Shown one piece after another: positions 12,550 to 21,043 of a stretch of DNA of 27,039 bases; position 1 is the first letter of the stretch, and each line of letters begins with the position of its first letter. The position numbers were made by a program, and so were the translations under genes. Under the pieces are notes generated by a model. The model had not been told where the DNA came from. It did not search any database and saw only the letters and a list, made by a program, of their open reading frames with translations. Source of the DNA: a virus; IMG/VR virus record IMGVR_UViG_3300042376_001430, positions 1 through 27,039 of that record. One strand, given 5' to 3'.

Positions 12550-13271
12550 TGTCAAAAGCCCTGTTCGATGCTGTTCGCCAGATTAAGCGCGGGGCTTTGA
12601 CAAAAGCAGATGTCGACCTGATCAACGCCGCACTGGTCCCGATTCAAGCTGACGATACCGGGGGCCGGATCGACCCGGGCCGGTTCGCTGCGTGGGCTCC
12701 AAAGGCTATCCCACACACGCTCCACGCTCTGCAATCCGCGGCGAACGCGCACGGGTTCTCCGGCGTCGTTCTCGCCCACTGGCTCGGCCAGATGTATGTC
12801 GAAAGCGCAGGCTTCTCCATCATGTCGGAGAGCCTGAACTACTCGGTCGAGGGGCTCCTCAAGACGTTCGGTCGGCACCGGATCAGCGAGGCGGACGCGC
12901 GCAAGTTCGGACGGACCGCGACCCAGCCGGCGAATCAGGAAGCCTTGGCGAATATCCTCTACGGCGGCGTCTGGGGCGCCGCGAACCTGGGCAACACCCA
13001 GCCGGGCGACGGTTGGCGGTTCCGCGGCTCCGGCTACAAGCAGATCACGGGCCGGGCTAATACTATCGCCAGCGGGTTCTCGCCGGAAGAGCTGCGAAGC
13101 GACCCCGTCAAATCCGCCAAAGCGGCGGCGGAGTTCTTCATCCGTGCCGGATGCGTCACGGCGGCCCAAAAGGACAGCGTCGAAGCCGTCACCCGCAAAG
13201 TGAACGGGGGCGTCAATGGTCTCGATGATCGAATTGTCCGCACGGGACAAGCCAAGGCCGTAATCCTTTGA
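12549..13271 (+). CDS. Endolysin, glycoside hydrolase family 19
   Basis: 240 residues. The GH19 chitinase/lysozyme core begins near residue 70: HWLGQMYVESAGF, with catalytic Glu85 (consensus HESGGF; here the His before Glu is Val), then ESLNYS, ILYGG, and the hallmark LGNTQPGDGWRFRGSGYKQITGR (147-169). It should cleave the beta-1,4 linkages of peptidoglycan. The N-terminal ~50 residues are not a standard cell-wall-binding domain and show no signal peptide, so release is expected through the holin. It lies between holin and spanins. Confidence 0.93.
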   Translation: MSKALFDAVRQIKRGALTKADVDLINAALVPIQADDTGGRIDPGRFAAWAPKAIPHTLHALQSAANAHGFSGVVLAHWLGQMYVESAGFSIMSESLNYSVEGLLKTFGRHRISEADARKFGRTATQPANQEALANILYGGVWGAANLGNTQPGDGWRFRGSGYKQITGRANTIASGFSPEELRSDPVKSAKAAAEFFIRAGCVTAAQKDSVEAVTRKVNGGVNGLDDRIVRTGQAKAVIL

Positions 13272-13311
13272 TCGGCGCCATTGCTTTTGCGATTTACGAA
13301 GGAGCGTGATT

Positions 13312-13698
13312 ATGTTCTCGGTGTTCATGGCGGTCTGGAATCTTGCGCGCAACTTGAGGCCGAGAGGCTGGCTTGTGGTCGCTCTCCTTGCAATGGTGCT
13401 CCTGTTCCTGGGGACATGTACGGTCCAGAAAATCACCAGTCATTTTGAGCGCAACGACGCGGTCAAATCGGAGAACGCAGATCGAGGTTTGCGCGAAGCG
13501 TTGTCCAATGACCGGCAACAAACAGAGTTGGCCATCATTCAAAAGGAAAGTGAACTCAATGAAGCGCTGGATAACCTGCCTGATGACACTCCTTCTTCTC
13601 GGAGGCTTGCTCGTGCTTGCCTCGAGCTGCGCAACGACGGATACGTCGAACTTCCCGCCGCTTGCCGACCTGAAACGAACGGAACGACCTCGCGTTGA
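13312..13698 (+). CDS. Inner-membrane spanin (Rz-like)
   Basis: 128 residues from the ATG at 13312, with AAGGAG 7 nt upstream; GTG 13306 is too close to it. One N-terminal membrane anchor (WLVVALLAMVLLFLGTC, ~20-36) precedes a charged periplasmic helix (ENADRGLREALSNDRQQTELAIIQKESELNEAL), the layout of i-spanins. The C-terminus has a Cys (RLARACLELRND) and a Pro-containing tail. It pairs with the nested o-spanin gene to fuse inner and outer membranes in the last lysis step, implying a Gram-negative host. Confidence 0.8.
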   Translation: MFSVFMAVWNLARNLRPRGWLVVALLAMVLLFLGTCTVQKITSHFERNDAVKSENADRGLREALSNDRQQTELAIIQKESELNEALDNLPDDTPSSRRLARACLELRNDGYVELPAACRPETNGTTSR

Positions 13699-13873
13699 TC
13701 CAGCCCTGATTGAAAGCGAGGCCCATCTGGACGATGTTCAGACAAGACGGGACTCGCGAGCTGAGAGATACGACGGTCAGCTGGACCGGTTGTGCCGCTT
13801 CTTCCAGGGCAAGGGGATGGAAATCGATTGCACCCCGGAACCCGACCCCGCCAATCCAGAGAAACCTCGATAA
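13559..13873 (+). CDS. Outer-membrane lipoprotein spanin (Rz1-like), nested start
   Basis: 104 residues starting MKRWITCLMTLLLLGGLLV. The ATG lies inside the i-spanin gene in the +1 frame and has its own ribosome site (AAGGAAAG). The signal sequence ends in a lipobox-like LASSC, giving a lipoprotein with Cys at about residue 24. The mature part is polar, with a Pro-rich C-terminus (CTPEPDPANPEKPR). It is longer than lambda Rz1, extending 175 nt past the Rz-like stop, so it is partly overlapping rather than fully embedded. Confidence 0.8.
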   Translation: MKRWITCLMTLLLLGGLLVLASSCATTDTSNFPPLADLKRTERPRVDPALIESEAHLDDVQTRRDSRAERYDGQLDRLCRFFQGKGMEIDCTPEPDPANPEKPR

Positions 13874-13893
13874 CAGCCGATTTCCAATATCGG

Positions 13894-13923
13894 TTGCGCA
13901 TTGAGAAAGGCTGTCGCTATACT
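13894..13923 (+). promoter_or_regulatory. Promoter TTGCGC-18-TATACT for the packaging/virion operon
   Basis: TTGCGC (13894-13899), 18 nt, TATACT (13918-13923), 41 nt before the small terminase gene. A small inverted repeat (AGCCGAT/ATCGGTT, 13875-13895) immediately upstream could be the end of the lysis transcript or an operator. Confidence 0.65.
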
Positions 13924-13964
13924 CCGCGACAAGGACCAGCCTATTTCACCCACTGAGAGAGCAG

Positions 13965-14390
13965 ATGGCACTCGACAGAATCCAGTTGGAGGAAGAACTC
14001 AACCTCGAGCAGCGCCAGCTTCGCGATATGTTCGTGGCCGAGTATCTGAAGGATTTTGATCCTCACGCTGCCTGTCTGCGCGTGGGCTTTCTGAGTGCGT
14101 TCGCTGTCCAGTACGCTCAGCAGTTCATGAGCGAAGGTTATGTCCAGCGCCAGATCACTGCTCTAACCCGACAGGCGCCTGCGTCGGCAGCTGAGCAGGA
14201 AGCTACCGACCGGGCGCTGCTTGAGAACAGCTACCGTGAGGCCATGCAGCGCGGGCCATACGCTTCGCGCGTAGCCGCTGGTCGCGCCTTCGCTGAGCTT
14301 AAGGGCTGGAACCGTCCCGAGGGCGGTGCTGGGGCTGAGGACGCAATCATCGAGGCTCTGCGCGACTTCGCCAAGACCGCTCCTGCATGA
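13965..14390 (+). CDS. terS: Terminase small subunit
   Basis: 141 residues. The N-terminal region LRDMFVAEYLKDFDPHAACLRVGF (~19-42) has the helix-turn-helix pattern of small terminases (FVxEYLxDxxxxAAxxRxGF). A helical oligomerisation segment and an acidic tail (EDAIIEALRDFAKTAPA) that may contact the large subunit follow. It recognises viral DNA and loads the motor. It overlaps the large subunit by ATGA and is placed directly before it, as is standard. Confidence 0.88.
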   Translation: MALDRIQLEEELNLEQRQLRDMFVAEYLKDFDPHAACLRVGFLSAFAVQYAQQFMSEGYVQRQITALTRQAPASAAEQEATDRALLENSYREAMQRGPYASRVAAGRAFAELKGWNRPEGGAGAEDAIIEALRDFAKTAPA

Positions 14391-15709
14391 CGGATATCAA
14401 GCTACAGCGGCAGCTCGCTCGCTGGTACCCTCTCATTGACCACGATGTCCAGCTTCGGCTTATTGGGGCGGTCGACAACGGTGTCCGGTTTCCCGTTGTC
14501 CCCGCTGGGCGCCGCTCAGGGAAGACTGAGCGTGCGAAACGCTTTATCTCTAGGCAGGCAATGTATCTAGCGGGCGAGAAGTACTTCGCCGCTGCGCCGA
14601 CCTACAATCAGGCGAAGAAGATCTGGTGGGACGACCTCAAGGCTTTGACGCTTTCGTCGACACACCCTCGCAAGCCAAGCGAGTCTGAACTAAAGATCTT
14701 CCTTCCGAACGAGACCGAGATTCATATCATCGGGCTGGACCAGCCGCAGCGGATCGAAGGTATCAACTGGACTGGCGGCGTCGTGGACGAGATTGCGGAC
14801 GTCAAGGCGGAAGCCCTTCAGGCCAACATCATGCCCGCACTGAACACAGTGAACCCGACCCGTCCGAACTACCGGGCGTGGTGCTGGTTCATCGGGGTGC
14901 CGGACGGCCTCAACCATTACTACGACATGGCTGAATACGCCAGGACCAGTGGGGACCCGGACTGGGAACTGTTCCACTGGACGTCCGAAGAGATTCTGCC
15001 GGCCGACATCATTGAGTCCGCCAAGCGGACCATGTCGAAGAAGCAGTACAATCAGGAATACCGGGCCAGCTTCGAAACGGCCAGTGGTCGTATCTATGAA
15101 GAGTACTCGCCGCGGAACTATACGGAAGCGACCATCCTGGAGCACGAGGCGCTCCACTGGATGCACGACCAGAACTACACGCCCCTGAGCTCTGCGATCG
15201 CGGTCATTCGCGATGAGATCCCCTACCTTGTTGACGAGATCGTTCTTGAGAGCGCTATCAGCAGGCAGTCGGCCGAGGAGTTCGTCGAGCGGTACAAGGA
15301 CCACAAGAACAAGACTGTCTTCATCTACGGGGACCCTTCCGGTAGGCAGGGTGAGAAGCACGGTCACCGTTCGGACTACACCGACATCGAGGACGTGCTG
15401 CGGCGCGAGAAATGGAAGTTCGAGCGCAGGGTTAAGCCCGCCCACCCCGCGATCAAGGATCGCCAGAACGCTGTTCGGGCGAAGATCTGTAGCGCGAACG
15501 ATAAGGTCACCCTGTTCGTTAATCCAAAGACGGCCCCATGGTGCCACAAAGGCTTGGCGACCGTCCAGCTCCAGGAAGGTTCAACTTTCCAGGAAGACCA
15601 GAAGAACCAGTATCAGCACATCACGACGGCGATCGGCTACTTTGTGGATTTCCACTGGCCCGCTGGACGGTCGCTGCTGAAGAGTGCTAGGGTCACCGGC
15701 AATCACTAA
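14387..15709 (+). CDS. terL: Terminase large subunit
   Basis: 440 residues. ATPase domain: Walker A AGRRSGKT (~40-47), Walker B GGVVDE (~130-135, catalytic Glu last) and coupling motif WFIGVPDG (~167-173). The C-terminal RNase H-like nuclease has DQNYTPLSSAIAVIRD (first acidic ligand region ~260), FIYGDPSG (~311-318) and ITTAIGYFVDF (third acid ~420). It pumps DNA into the prohead and cuts concatemers. Its length and GRRSGKT P-loop fit terminases of the Terminase_6/P22-like assemblage, but I cannot place it reliably and so cannot predict pac or cos packaging. Confidence 0.95.
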   Translation: MTDIKLQRQLARWYPLIDHDVQLRLIGAVDNGVRFPVVPAGRRSGKTERAKRFISRQAMYLAGEKYFAAAPTYNQAKKIWWDDLKALTLSSTHPRKPSESELKIFLPNETEIHIIGLDQPQRIEGINWTGGVVDEIADVKAEALQANIMPALNTVNPTRPNYRAWCWFIGVPDGLNHYYDMAEYARTSGDPDWELFHWTSEEILPADIIESAKRTMSKKQYNQEYRASFETASGRIYEEYSPRNYTEATILEHEALHWMHDQNYTPLSSAIAVIRDEIPYLVDEIVLESAISRQSAEEFVERYKDHKNKTVFIYGDPSGRQGEKHGHRSDYTDIEDVLRREKWKFERRVKPAHPAIKDRQNAVRAKICSANDKVTLFVNPKTAPWCHKGLATVQLQEGSTFQEDQKNQYQHITTAIGYFVDFHWPAGRSLLKSARVTGNH

Positions 15710-15724
15710 TTGGGATATAATCCA

Positions 15725-17281
15725 ATGGCGCTGAAATCAGTTCACCCGCTGTATGCCGCCCGCCAGCCCGAGTGGGTTGAGATGCGCGATTTGTACGCGG
15801 GCGAGACGCGCGTCAAAGACAAGGGGGAAGAATACCTTCCCGCAACGAAGGGCATGAAGCTCGACGGTATGCGCCCCACGCAGATCGGGTACGAGGCTTA
15901 CCAGTCTTATCTCAAGCGCACGGTCTTCCCCGACTACGTGAGGGACGCGGTTGAGGCCTACATCGGCTTCATGCACCAGAAAGCGCCGACGATCGAGCTG
16001 CCCGAGCAGATGGAGAAAATGCGCTCGAAGGCAACTGCGCACGGCGAGTCACTGGAGATGCTGCTTCGCCGAATGAACGAGGAGCAGCTTGTCACAGGCC
16101 GGGTTGGCCTCCTGCTGGACCTGCCTCAAGCTCAGTTTGCCCAAACGGACACCCTTCCGTACATCGCTCTCTACGCTGCTGAATCGATTCGCAACTGGGA
16201 CGATGCCAGCATCGACGGTGGCACTTCGAAACTGAACTTAGTGGTCCTGGACGAGTCCGGCTACAGGCGTGGAGGTGACAACTTCGAATGGGACGAGATT
16301 ACGAAGTTTCGGGTGCTTCAGCTTGGCGACCTTGTTGAGAACGAAAGCCCGAACGTCACGGCCAAGTACTTCAACGGGGCGTTTGAGAGCCGTGGGCATG
16401 GTGGGGATCCCACATACGTTCCTTCGGACATGGTTATGCCTGTCTATCGTGGCACTCCGCTGGAAGAGATTCCCTTCGTTTTCGTTAACACGAAAGACGT
16501 CGTTCCCGCTCCCGACATCCCGCCGCTGCTGGGCTTGGCGCGAATCGCGCTCGCCATTTACAGGGGGGAAGCGGACTACCGCCAGAACCTCTTCATGCAA
16601 GGCCAGGACACGTTTGTCACTATTGGCGATTTCCAGCGCAAGGCAAACGTCGACCTCAACGAAATCAAGACCCCTGACGCCGAAGCCGACGGTCTGCGCA
16701 CTGGGGCGGGCTCGCGCATTGCTATGGAGCTTGGCGGGGACGCCAAGTACGTCGGCGTCAACGGTGAGGGGTTAACCGAGCAACGTGAGTCGCTTCAGAA
16801 CGATCGCAAGCGCGCGGAGTCGCGGTCCGGGCAGCTGATCGACGCTCGCAAGAGCGGGGACACGGAGAGCGGCGAAGCCCTCAAGACGCGGGTTGCTGCG
16901 CAGACCGCTACCCTGAATCAAATTGCTAAGACCGGGGCCGCAGGTCTCGAACTGATCCTGAAAGCTGCTGCTCGCTGGATGGGGGCGGACGAGAGCAAGG
17001 TCAAGGTCACGCCGAACCTCGAGTTTGCGGACTTCGAGATCAGCGGCAAGAACCTGGACGATATCATGGTTGCTCGCTCGAAGGGCGCTCCGATCAGCCT
17101 GCGCTCCATCCACGACATGATGTCGGACAAGGGTCTCACGAAGATGGACTACGAGACCGAGCGCCAGATGATCGAGCAGGAGGACAAGGACCTCGCGAAG
17201 CGCGGCATCGTTCAATGGGCTGGCGCCGAGGAGGCACCGCAAGTCCCCGCGCCCCCGCAAACAACCCCGGCTCAGACGTGA
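15725..17281 (+). CDS. Portal protein (DUF4055-like)
   Basis: 518 residues from the ATG at 15725; the TTG at 15710 directly abuts the terminase stop and lacks a ribosome site. The N-terminus (HPLYAARQPEWVEMRDLYAGE), then YLKRTVFPDYVRDAVEAYIGFMHQKAP and the long C-terminal helical region with GEALKTRVAAQTATLNQIAKTGAAGLE are characteristic of the DUF4055 portal family. It forms the dodecameric DNA entry ring at one vertex. The translation start is weakly signalled; TATAAT (15716-15721) lies just before it without a -35. Confidence 0.88.
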   Translation: MALKSVHPLYAARQPEWVEMRDLYAGETRVKDKGEEYLPATKGMKLDGMRPTQIGYEAYQSYLKRTVFPDYVRDAVEAYIGFMHQKAPTIELPEQMEKMRSKATAHGESLEMLLRRMNEEQLVTGRVGLLLDLPQAQFAQTDTLPYIALYAAESIRNWDDASIDGGTSKLNLVVLDESGYRRGGDNFEWDEITKFRVLQLGDLVENESPNVTAKYFNGAFESRGHGGDPTYVPSDMVMPVYRGTPLEEIPFVFVNTKDVVPAPDIPPLLGLARIALAIYRGEADYRQNLFMQGQDTFVTIGDFQRKANVDLNEIKTPDAEADGLRTGAGSRIAMELGGDAKYVGVNGEGLTEQRESLQNDRKRAESRSGQLIDARKSGDTESGEALKTRVAAQTATLNQIAKTGAAGLELILKAAARWMGADESKVKVTPNLEFADFEISGKNLDDIMVARSKGAPISLRSIHDMMSDKGLTKMDYETERQMIEQEDKDLAKRGIVQWAGAEEAPQVPAPPQTTPAQT

Positions 17282-17298
17282 CGAGTCGATATGAACTT

Positions 17299-17334
17299 CT
17301 GACCATGTGGTCAGTTGAGGCCGCGTGATGCGGC
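17299..17334 (+). other. Two small hairpins between portal and scaffold genes
   Basis: CTGACCA-tg-TGGTCAG (17299-17314) is a perfect 7-bp inverted repeat. It is followed by GCCGC-gtgat-GCGGC (17320-17334) just before the scaffold ribosome site (AGGAGAAG). Possible RNA processing, stability or translation-control element; no T-tract. Confidence 0.5.
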
Positions 17335-17346
17335 AGGAGAAGAAAA

Positions 17347-18165
17347 ATGGCTCTAAAAGCAATCGTTGACAGCCTGGACGACATTCCAGCCGACATCCAT
17401 GGTGAGTATGTTGAGCGGAACGGCAAGTTTGAGCTTCAGGTCGAAGGAATGAAGACCGAGGCGGATGTTGCCCGCGTCCAGACTGCTCTGACCAAGGAGC
17501 GAACTGACCACGGGGCGCTCAAGCAGCGTGTCGGACTGCTGGGTGATCGCAAGATCGAGGACGTGGTCCCGCTGCTTGACCGGATCCCCGAACTGGAAGC
17601 AGCCGCTGCGGGCAAAATCGATGACGTCGCAATCGAGCGCATTGTGGAAAGCCGCTTGAACACAAAACTGGCTCCGATTGTCCGTGAGCGCGACCAGCTG
17701 AAAACACAACTGACGGAAGCGCAAGGAACCATCCTGGACTTCACCGGCAAAGAGCGGACCCGCACCATCCATGATCAGGTGCGCCAAGCTGCTGCCCGTG
17801 CCAAGCTGCTGCCTGAGGCAATCGATGATGCGTTGGCGCTTGCCGATCGCACTTTTGAGATCGAGGACGGCACCGACAAGGTCGTCACGAAAGACAAGGT
17901 TGGCGTCACTCCCGGCCTGGAACCTTCTGCGTGGCTGACAGATCTGATGGACAAGAAGCCCCATTGGTGGGGCCCGACCCTTGGCGGCGGCGCTGACGGA
18001 CATCGTGGAGGAGGCTCCGATAGCCGCGCCAATCCATTCACCGCTGAAAACTGGAACCTTACGGAGCAAGGCAGCCTTTATAAAACCAACCCCGCCAAGG
18101 CCACACAGCTTGCCCAAGCGGCCGGCACAACTGTTGGCGGTCCGAAGCCGGCACCCCGGAAATAG
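17347..18165 (+). CDS. Capsid scaffolding protein
   Basis: 272 residues, with an excellent Shine-Dalgarno. Acidic N-terminus, then a long charged helical region with heptads (~35-140: ADVARVQTALTKERTDHGALKQRV, IVRERDQLKTQLTEAQGTIL) as in phage scaffolds. A Gly-rich linker (GGGADGHRGGG) leads to a C-terminus with NPFTAENWNLTEQGSLYKTNPAKATQLAQAAG, a motif common in this class. Position between portal and capsid fits. It should direct prohead assembly and then leave. No protease domain is seen. Confidence 0.85.
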   Translation: MALKAIVDSLDDIPADIHGEYVERNGKFELQVEGMKTEADVARVQTALTKERTDHGALKQRVGLLGDRKIEDVVPLLDRIPELEAAAAGKIDDVAIERIVESRLNTKLAPIVRERDQLKTQLTEAQGTILDFTGKERTRTIHDQVRQAAARAKLLPEAIDDALALADRTFEIEDGTDKVVTKDKVGVTPGLEPSAWLTDLMDKKPHWWGPTLGGGADGHRGGGSDSRANPFTAENWNLTEQGSLYKTNPAKATQLAQAAGTTVGGPKPAPRK

Positions 18166-18179
18166 GGGTTGCTGACCTC

Positions 18180-18223
18180 AGCGGCTCATGTTACCTATCG
18201 CACTCAAGGTGGCATGAGCCGCT
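18180..18223 (+). terminator. Strong hairpin before the major capsid gene
   Basis: AGCGGCTCATG (18180-18190) pairs perfectly with CATGAGCCGCT (18213-18223). Inside the 22-nt loop, ACCT and AGGT can extend the structure. TTCTACC follows, a weak T-tract. Likely partial terminator, RNase processing site or stabiliser for capsid mRNA. Confidence 0.6.
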
Positions 18224-18306
18224 TTCTACCGCAGATCTTCTCCGGGCCATGGGGCGGACAGGAACTGGCAACTCTTTCTTGAAACCCATCATTGGAGGTT
18301 AGCCCC

Positions 18307-19353
18307 ATGGCTGCCGGAGTCACCCGCCTTTCGGACGTTATCGTCCCCGAAATCTTTTCGCCCAACGCCCAGCAACTGACGCAAGAGAAGAGCCGCTTGG
18401 TTCGCTCGGGCGCTCTGTCGATGGACGCAACTCTTTCTGCGGCCCTCAACGGCGGTGGTCTGACGTTCAACGAGCCGTCCTACAAGGACCTCGACAACGA
18501 TGCCGAAAACGTGTCAACCGACGATCCTGGCGTCAACAGCACGCCCAACAAGATCGGCATGGCCACGGAAATCCAGGTCCGTATGTCGCGGAACAACTCC
18601 TGGAGCTCCATGGACCTGACCTCGGATTTGTCCGGCTCAGACCCGATGAGCGCTATTGCCAACCGCGTGTCCGACTACTGGGTACGTCGCCAGCAAGCGG
18701 CCTTCGTCGCTGTGATGAACGGTGTGTTTGCTGACAACGCTGCGGCGCCGACGGGTACCGACACTCACACCCAGAACGACATGACCTACAACGTGTCGAC
18801 TCTGAACGGCGGTGTTTACGCTGCCGGCGTCACCGACTTCTCTGCCGAGGCGTTTATCAACGCAACGGCCACCATGGGCGACTCCATGCAAGAGTTGACG
18901 ATGGTGATGATGCACTCGGTTGTCTACGCCAAGGCGCTGACGAACAACCTGATCGACTTCGTTTCGGATTCGACGAACCAAGCCGCGGTGAGCATTCCGA
19001 CCTTCCTGGGCCGCGAAGTCATCGTGGATGATGGTGTTCCCCAAGCGGCTGGCGTGTTTGACACGTGGCTGTTCGGTCAAGGTGCAATCCGCGCTGGTGT
19101 CGGTCAAGCCAAGGTCCCCACCGAGGTCTTTCGCAGTCCTTCCGCCGGCAACGGCGGGGGCCAGGACACCCTCCACAACCGGGTGGAGTGGACCATCGCT
19201 CCGTCGGGTTACGCCTACATCGGCACCCCGGCAAACGGAGGTCCGTCGAACGCTGCAACCACCAACAACCTGGCCAACGCCGGCTCCTGGAGCCGCGTGT
19301 TCAGCGAGCGGAAGCAGATCCGTATCGCTCGCCTGGTGACTCGCGAGTTCTAA
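18307..19353 (+). CDS. Major capsid protein
   Basis: 348 residues from the ATG at 18307 (GGAGG 8-9 nt upstream). The N-terminus VTRLSDVIVPEIFSPNAQQLTQEKSRLVRSGAL is typical of HK97-fold coat proteins of this type. PTFLGREVIVDDGVPQAAG with the following FGQGAIRAG is the usual axial-domain strand pattern, and the C-terminus reads WSRVFSERKQIRIARLVTREF. There is no long N-terminal delta domain, consistent with the separate scaffold gene. Hairpins on both sides suggest a specially handled mRNA. Confidence 0.9.
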   Translation: MAAGVTRLSDVIVPEIFSPNAQQLTQEKSRLVRSGALSMDATLSAALNGGGLTFNEPSYKDLDNDAENVSTDDPGVNSTPNKIGMATEIQVRMSRNNSWSSMDLTSDLSGSDPMSAIANRVSDYWVRRQQAAFVAVMNGVFADNAAAPTGTDTHTQNDMTYNVSTLNGGVYAAGVTDFSAEAFINATATMGDSMQELTMVMMHSVVYAKALTNNLIDFVSDSTNQAAVSIPTFLGREVIVDDGVPQAAGVFDTWLFGQGAIRAGVGQAKVPTEVFRSPSAGNGGGQDTLHNRVEWTIAPSGYAYIGTPANGGPSNAATTNNLANAGSWSRVFSERKQIRIARLVTREF

Positions 19354-19370
19354 TCGCAGACTGAGAACTG

Positions 19371-19394
19371 GTCCCCGGGCTTCGGTCCGGGGAC
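19371..19394 (+). terminator. GC-rich hairpin after the major capsid gene
   Basis: GTCCCCGG (19371-19378) pairs with CCGGGGAC (19387-19394), loop GCTTCGGT. TTGAAT follows, so it lacks a real T-run. Probably an attenuator or 3-prime stabiliser that raises capsid mRNA over downstream genes. Confidence 0.55.
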
Positions 19395-19433
19395 TTGAAT
19401 CCCCACCCGGCCCGAGGGCCAAGGAACAATGTC

Positions 19434-19946
19434 ATGGGCAAGGGTCTTCCCCGCTCCACCAGCCGTCAGAACGCTGCCACCAGCCCGATCCAGAAGCAGC
19501 TTTTTCGGGTTAACAACCGGGTCCTGGCGGTCGCTAACGGTGCTCCCGGATTTGGCACTGTGGTCATCGGGGATTTCCCCGAAGGCAACATCCTTTTCCT
19601 GGGCGCTATCGCCTACCTCCAGTTCAGCACGGCTGACGCCGACGTCACCGCAACCTTCGACGGGGATTACTCCGTCGGAATCACGCCCACCGCTGACAAC
19701 GTCCTCAGCACCACGGATGCCGACATCATTCCGTCAACTCCTCTTGGGGCAGCTACCGGAAAACTGTCGCCGGTTGTTCGCGGCGCGTCGACCGACGCTT
19801 TGGGCGGCGGGATCCTGGACAACACCGATGGCTCACTTGAGCTGAACCTCAACCTGCTGATCGACGATGCGGCCATCAGCGGAGCCGCGGATTTCACCGT
19901 CAACGGCTACGTTCAAGCGTCCTTCATTGTCCTTGGCGACGACTAA
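19434..19946 (+). CDS. Putative capsid decoration protein
   Basis: 170 residues from the ATG at 19434 (AAGGA 9 nt upstream). The basic N-terminus (MGKGLPRSTSRQNAATSPIQKQLFRVNNRVLAV) could reach into the capsid. The rest is beta-rich with Gly/Asp turns (ADVTATFDGDYSVGITPTADN, GSLELNLNLLIDDA, FTVNGYVQASFIVLGDD) like a jelly-roll or beta-sandwich. Immediately downstream of the capsid gene is the usual place for decoration or capsid-cementing proteins. Function inferred from position and fold type. Confidence 0.65.
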   Translation: MGKGLPRSTSRQNAATSPIQKQLFRVNNRVLAVANGAPGFGTVVIGDFPEGNILFLGAIAYLQFSTADADVTATFDGDYSVGITPTADNVLSTTDADIIPSTPLGAATGKLSPVVRGASTDALGGGILDNTDGSLELNLNLLIDDAAISGAADFTVNGYVQASFIVLGDD

Positions 19947-19957
19947 GGACCAGACCG

Positions 19958-20713
19958 ATGACCGATAAGACCCCCAAGGTTGTTGACGCCCTGCGCAAAC
20001 TGGACATCTCAAATGACGCTCACTGGACAACTGACAACCTTCCCCGCTTGGAAACTGTCAAGTTCCTCGCAGGGGACCAGACCGTCACCCGCGAGGATGT
20101 TACAAACGCGGCCCCGGGTTTCAACCGCCAGGACGTTAGCGCCCTGGAGAGAACCCAAACTGCTATCCTTGCGGAAGCCGAGTCCCAAACCGAAGCCGAA
20201 GCCGAGTCCCAAACCGAAGCCGAAGCCGAAGCCGAACTGGAAGTAGAAGCTGGGGTGGAAACGCCTGCCACCGAACTTCCCGTTCAGGAGGGGGATTTTC
20301 CCGCCGTGCTTGTTTCGCAAGCCGAACCGGTGCAAGTGGAAGGCAAGCCCGCCCACGACGCCGATGCGATTGCAGAGCTTCAGGCGAGCTTGGAAACGGC
20401 GGAAGCCGGCATCGCCAATTTGATGCTGGCCAAAGACGAACTTCTTCGGGAGATCGACTTTGCCAACCGGGCGGCTGACGAACTGCGCGATGCTATCACC
20501 ACGGCAAGGGGTTCCACAAGCACCACCGATGTGATTCAGCAAGCGCTTGAGTCGCGGAAGCGTCAAGCTGAAGCGCGCGGGGAGGTTCGTGCAGCCCTGA
20601 CTGCCAGCGGACTGGACATGAAAGCCCTTGCTCGGGCTGCCGCCAAGTCCCCCGTCGATCAAGCGCTGGCGCGCAAGACCGGGCGCGGAAGCGCTCGCCC
20701 GGCGCATCGGTAG
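19958..20713 (+). CDS. Head-region protein with HWTxDxLPR motif and acidic repeat
   Basis: 251 residues. Residues ~8-58 (DALRKLDISNDAHWTTDNLP, then a GDQTVTREDV and NAAPGFNRQ segment) match a short motif found in phage head-neighbour proteins, such as Mu-like gp35-type proteins. A low-complexity acidic region follows (~70-95: AESQTEAE repeats), encoded by a 24-bp tandem duplication. Then come a heptad-rich helix (AELQASLETAEAGIANLMLAKDELLREI) and a basic Arg/Lys tail. It may be an internal head or connector-associated protein. Function not established. Confidence 0.65.
   Translation: MTDKTPKVVDALRKLDISNDAHWTTDNLPRLETVKFLAGDQTVTREDVTNAAPGFNRQDVSALERTQTAILAEAESQTEAEAESQTEAEAEAELEVEAGVETPATELPVQEGDFPAVLVSQAEPVQVEGKPAHDADAIAELQASLETAEAGIANLMLAKDELLREIDFANRAADELRDAITTARGSTSTTDVIQQALESRKRQAEARGEVRAALTASGLDMKALARAAAKSPVDQALARKTGRGSARPAHR
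20177..20242 (+). repeat. 24-bp tandem duplication in acidic coding repeat
   Basis: Bases 20177-20200 are repeated exactly at 20201-20224 and followed by further GCCGAA hexamers. The unit encodes AESQTEAE. Length polymorphism by slippage is expected here. Confidence 0.8.
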
Positions 20714-20722
20714 GCTTGACGC

Positions 20723-21043
20723 ATGTATCCCTCCGCCAGAACACGTCGCTTTCGCAGGAACGTCGCGGGGTTCAAAGCTCTGTTGGCGTCACCCGCGACT
20801 GTGGCAACAACTTTGCCGGCGGGAACGAACCTCCTTGTGCGATCGGTGGGGGTCATCGCTCAGGGTGTGGCGCTGGGGACCGTTGGCGGGACTTCTTTCG
20901 TTTCGAAAGGGCTAACCGCTGGCGGTCTTCAGCGTCTCGGGTATTTTGAGAGAGGCGCTGCGATCGCCCCTCTAGCGGGTTTAGAGATCATGATCGATAT
21001 AGGTCTTGGTCGTTACCGGAAAATCGTTGCGGTGAGCTCATGA
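20723..21043 (+). CDS. Unknown head-tail region protein
   Basis: 106 residues from the ATG at 20723; no good ribosome site is seen, so the exact start is uncertain. Basic N-terminus (RTRRFRRNVAGFKALL), then a Val/Ala/Gly-rich middle (LPAGTNLLVRSVGVIAQGVALGTVGGTSFV) that is strand-like rather than transmembrane, and an acidic/basic tail overlapping the next gene by ATGA. It lies among connector genes and could be a virion component. No family recognised. Confidence 0.6.
   Translation: MYPSARTRRFRRNVAGFKALLASPATVATTLPAGTNLLVRSVGVIAQGVALGTVGGTSFVSKGLTAGGLQRLGYFERGAAIAPLAGLEIMIDIGLGRYRKIVAVSS

Noticed and set aside
14690-15547. 285-codon minus-strand frame antisense to the large terminase
   Set aside because: Shadow of terL, whose motifs are unambiguous on the plus strand.
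15711-15728. TATAAT and an ATTGG/CCAAT inverted repeat at the portal start as a promoter
   Set aside because: No -35 element at a suitable distance, and the site lies inside a tightly spaced operon.
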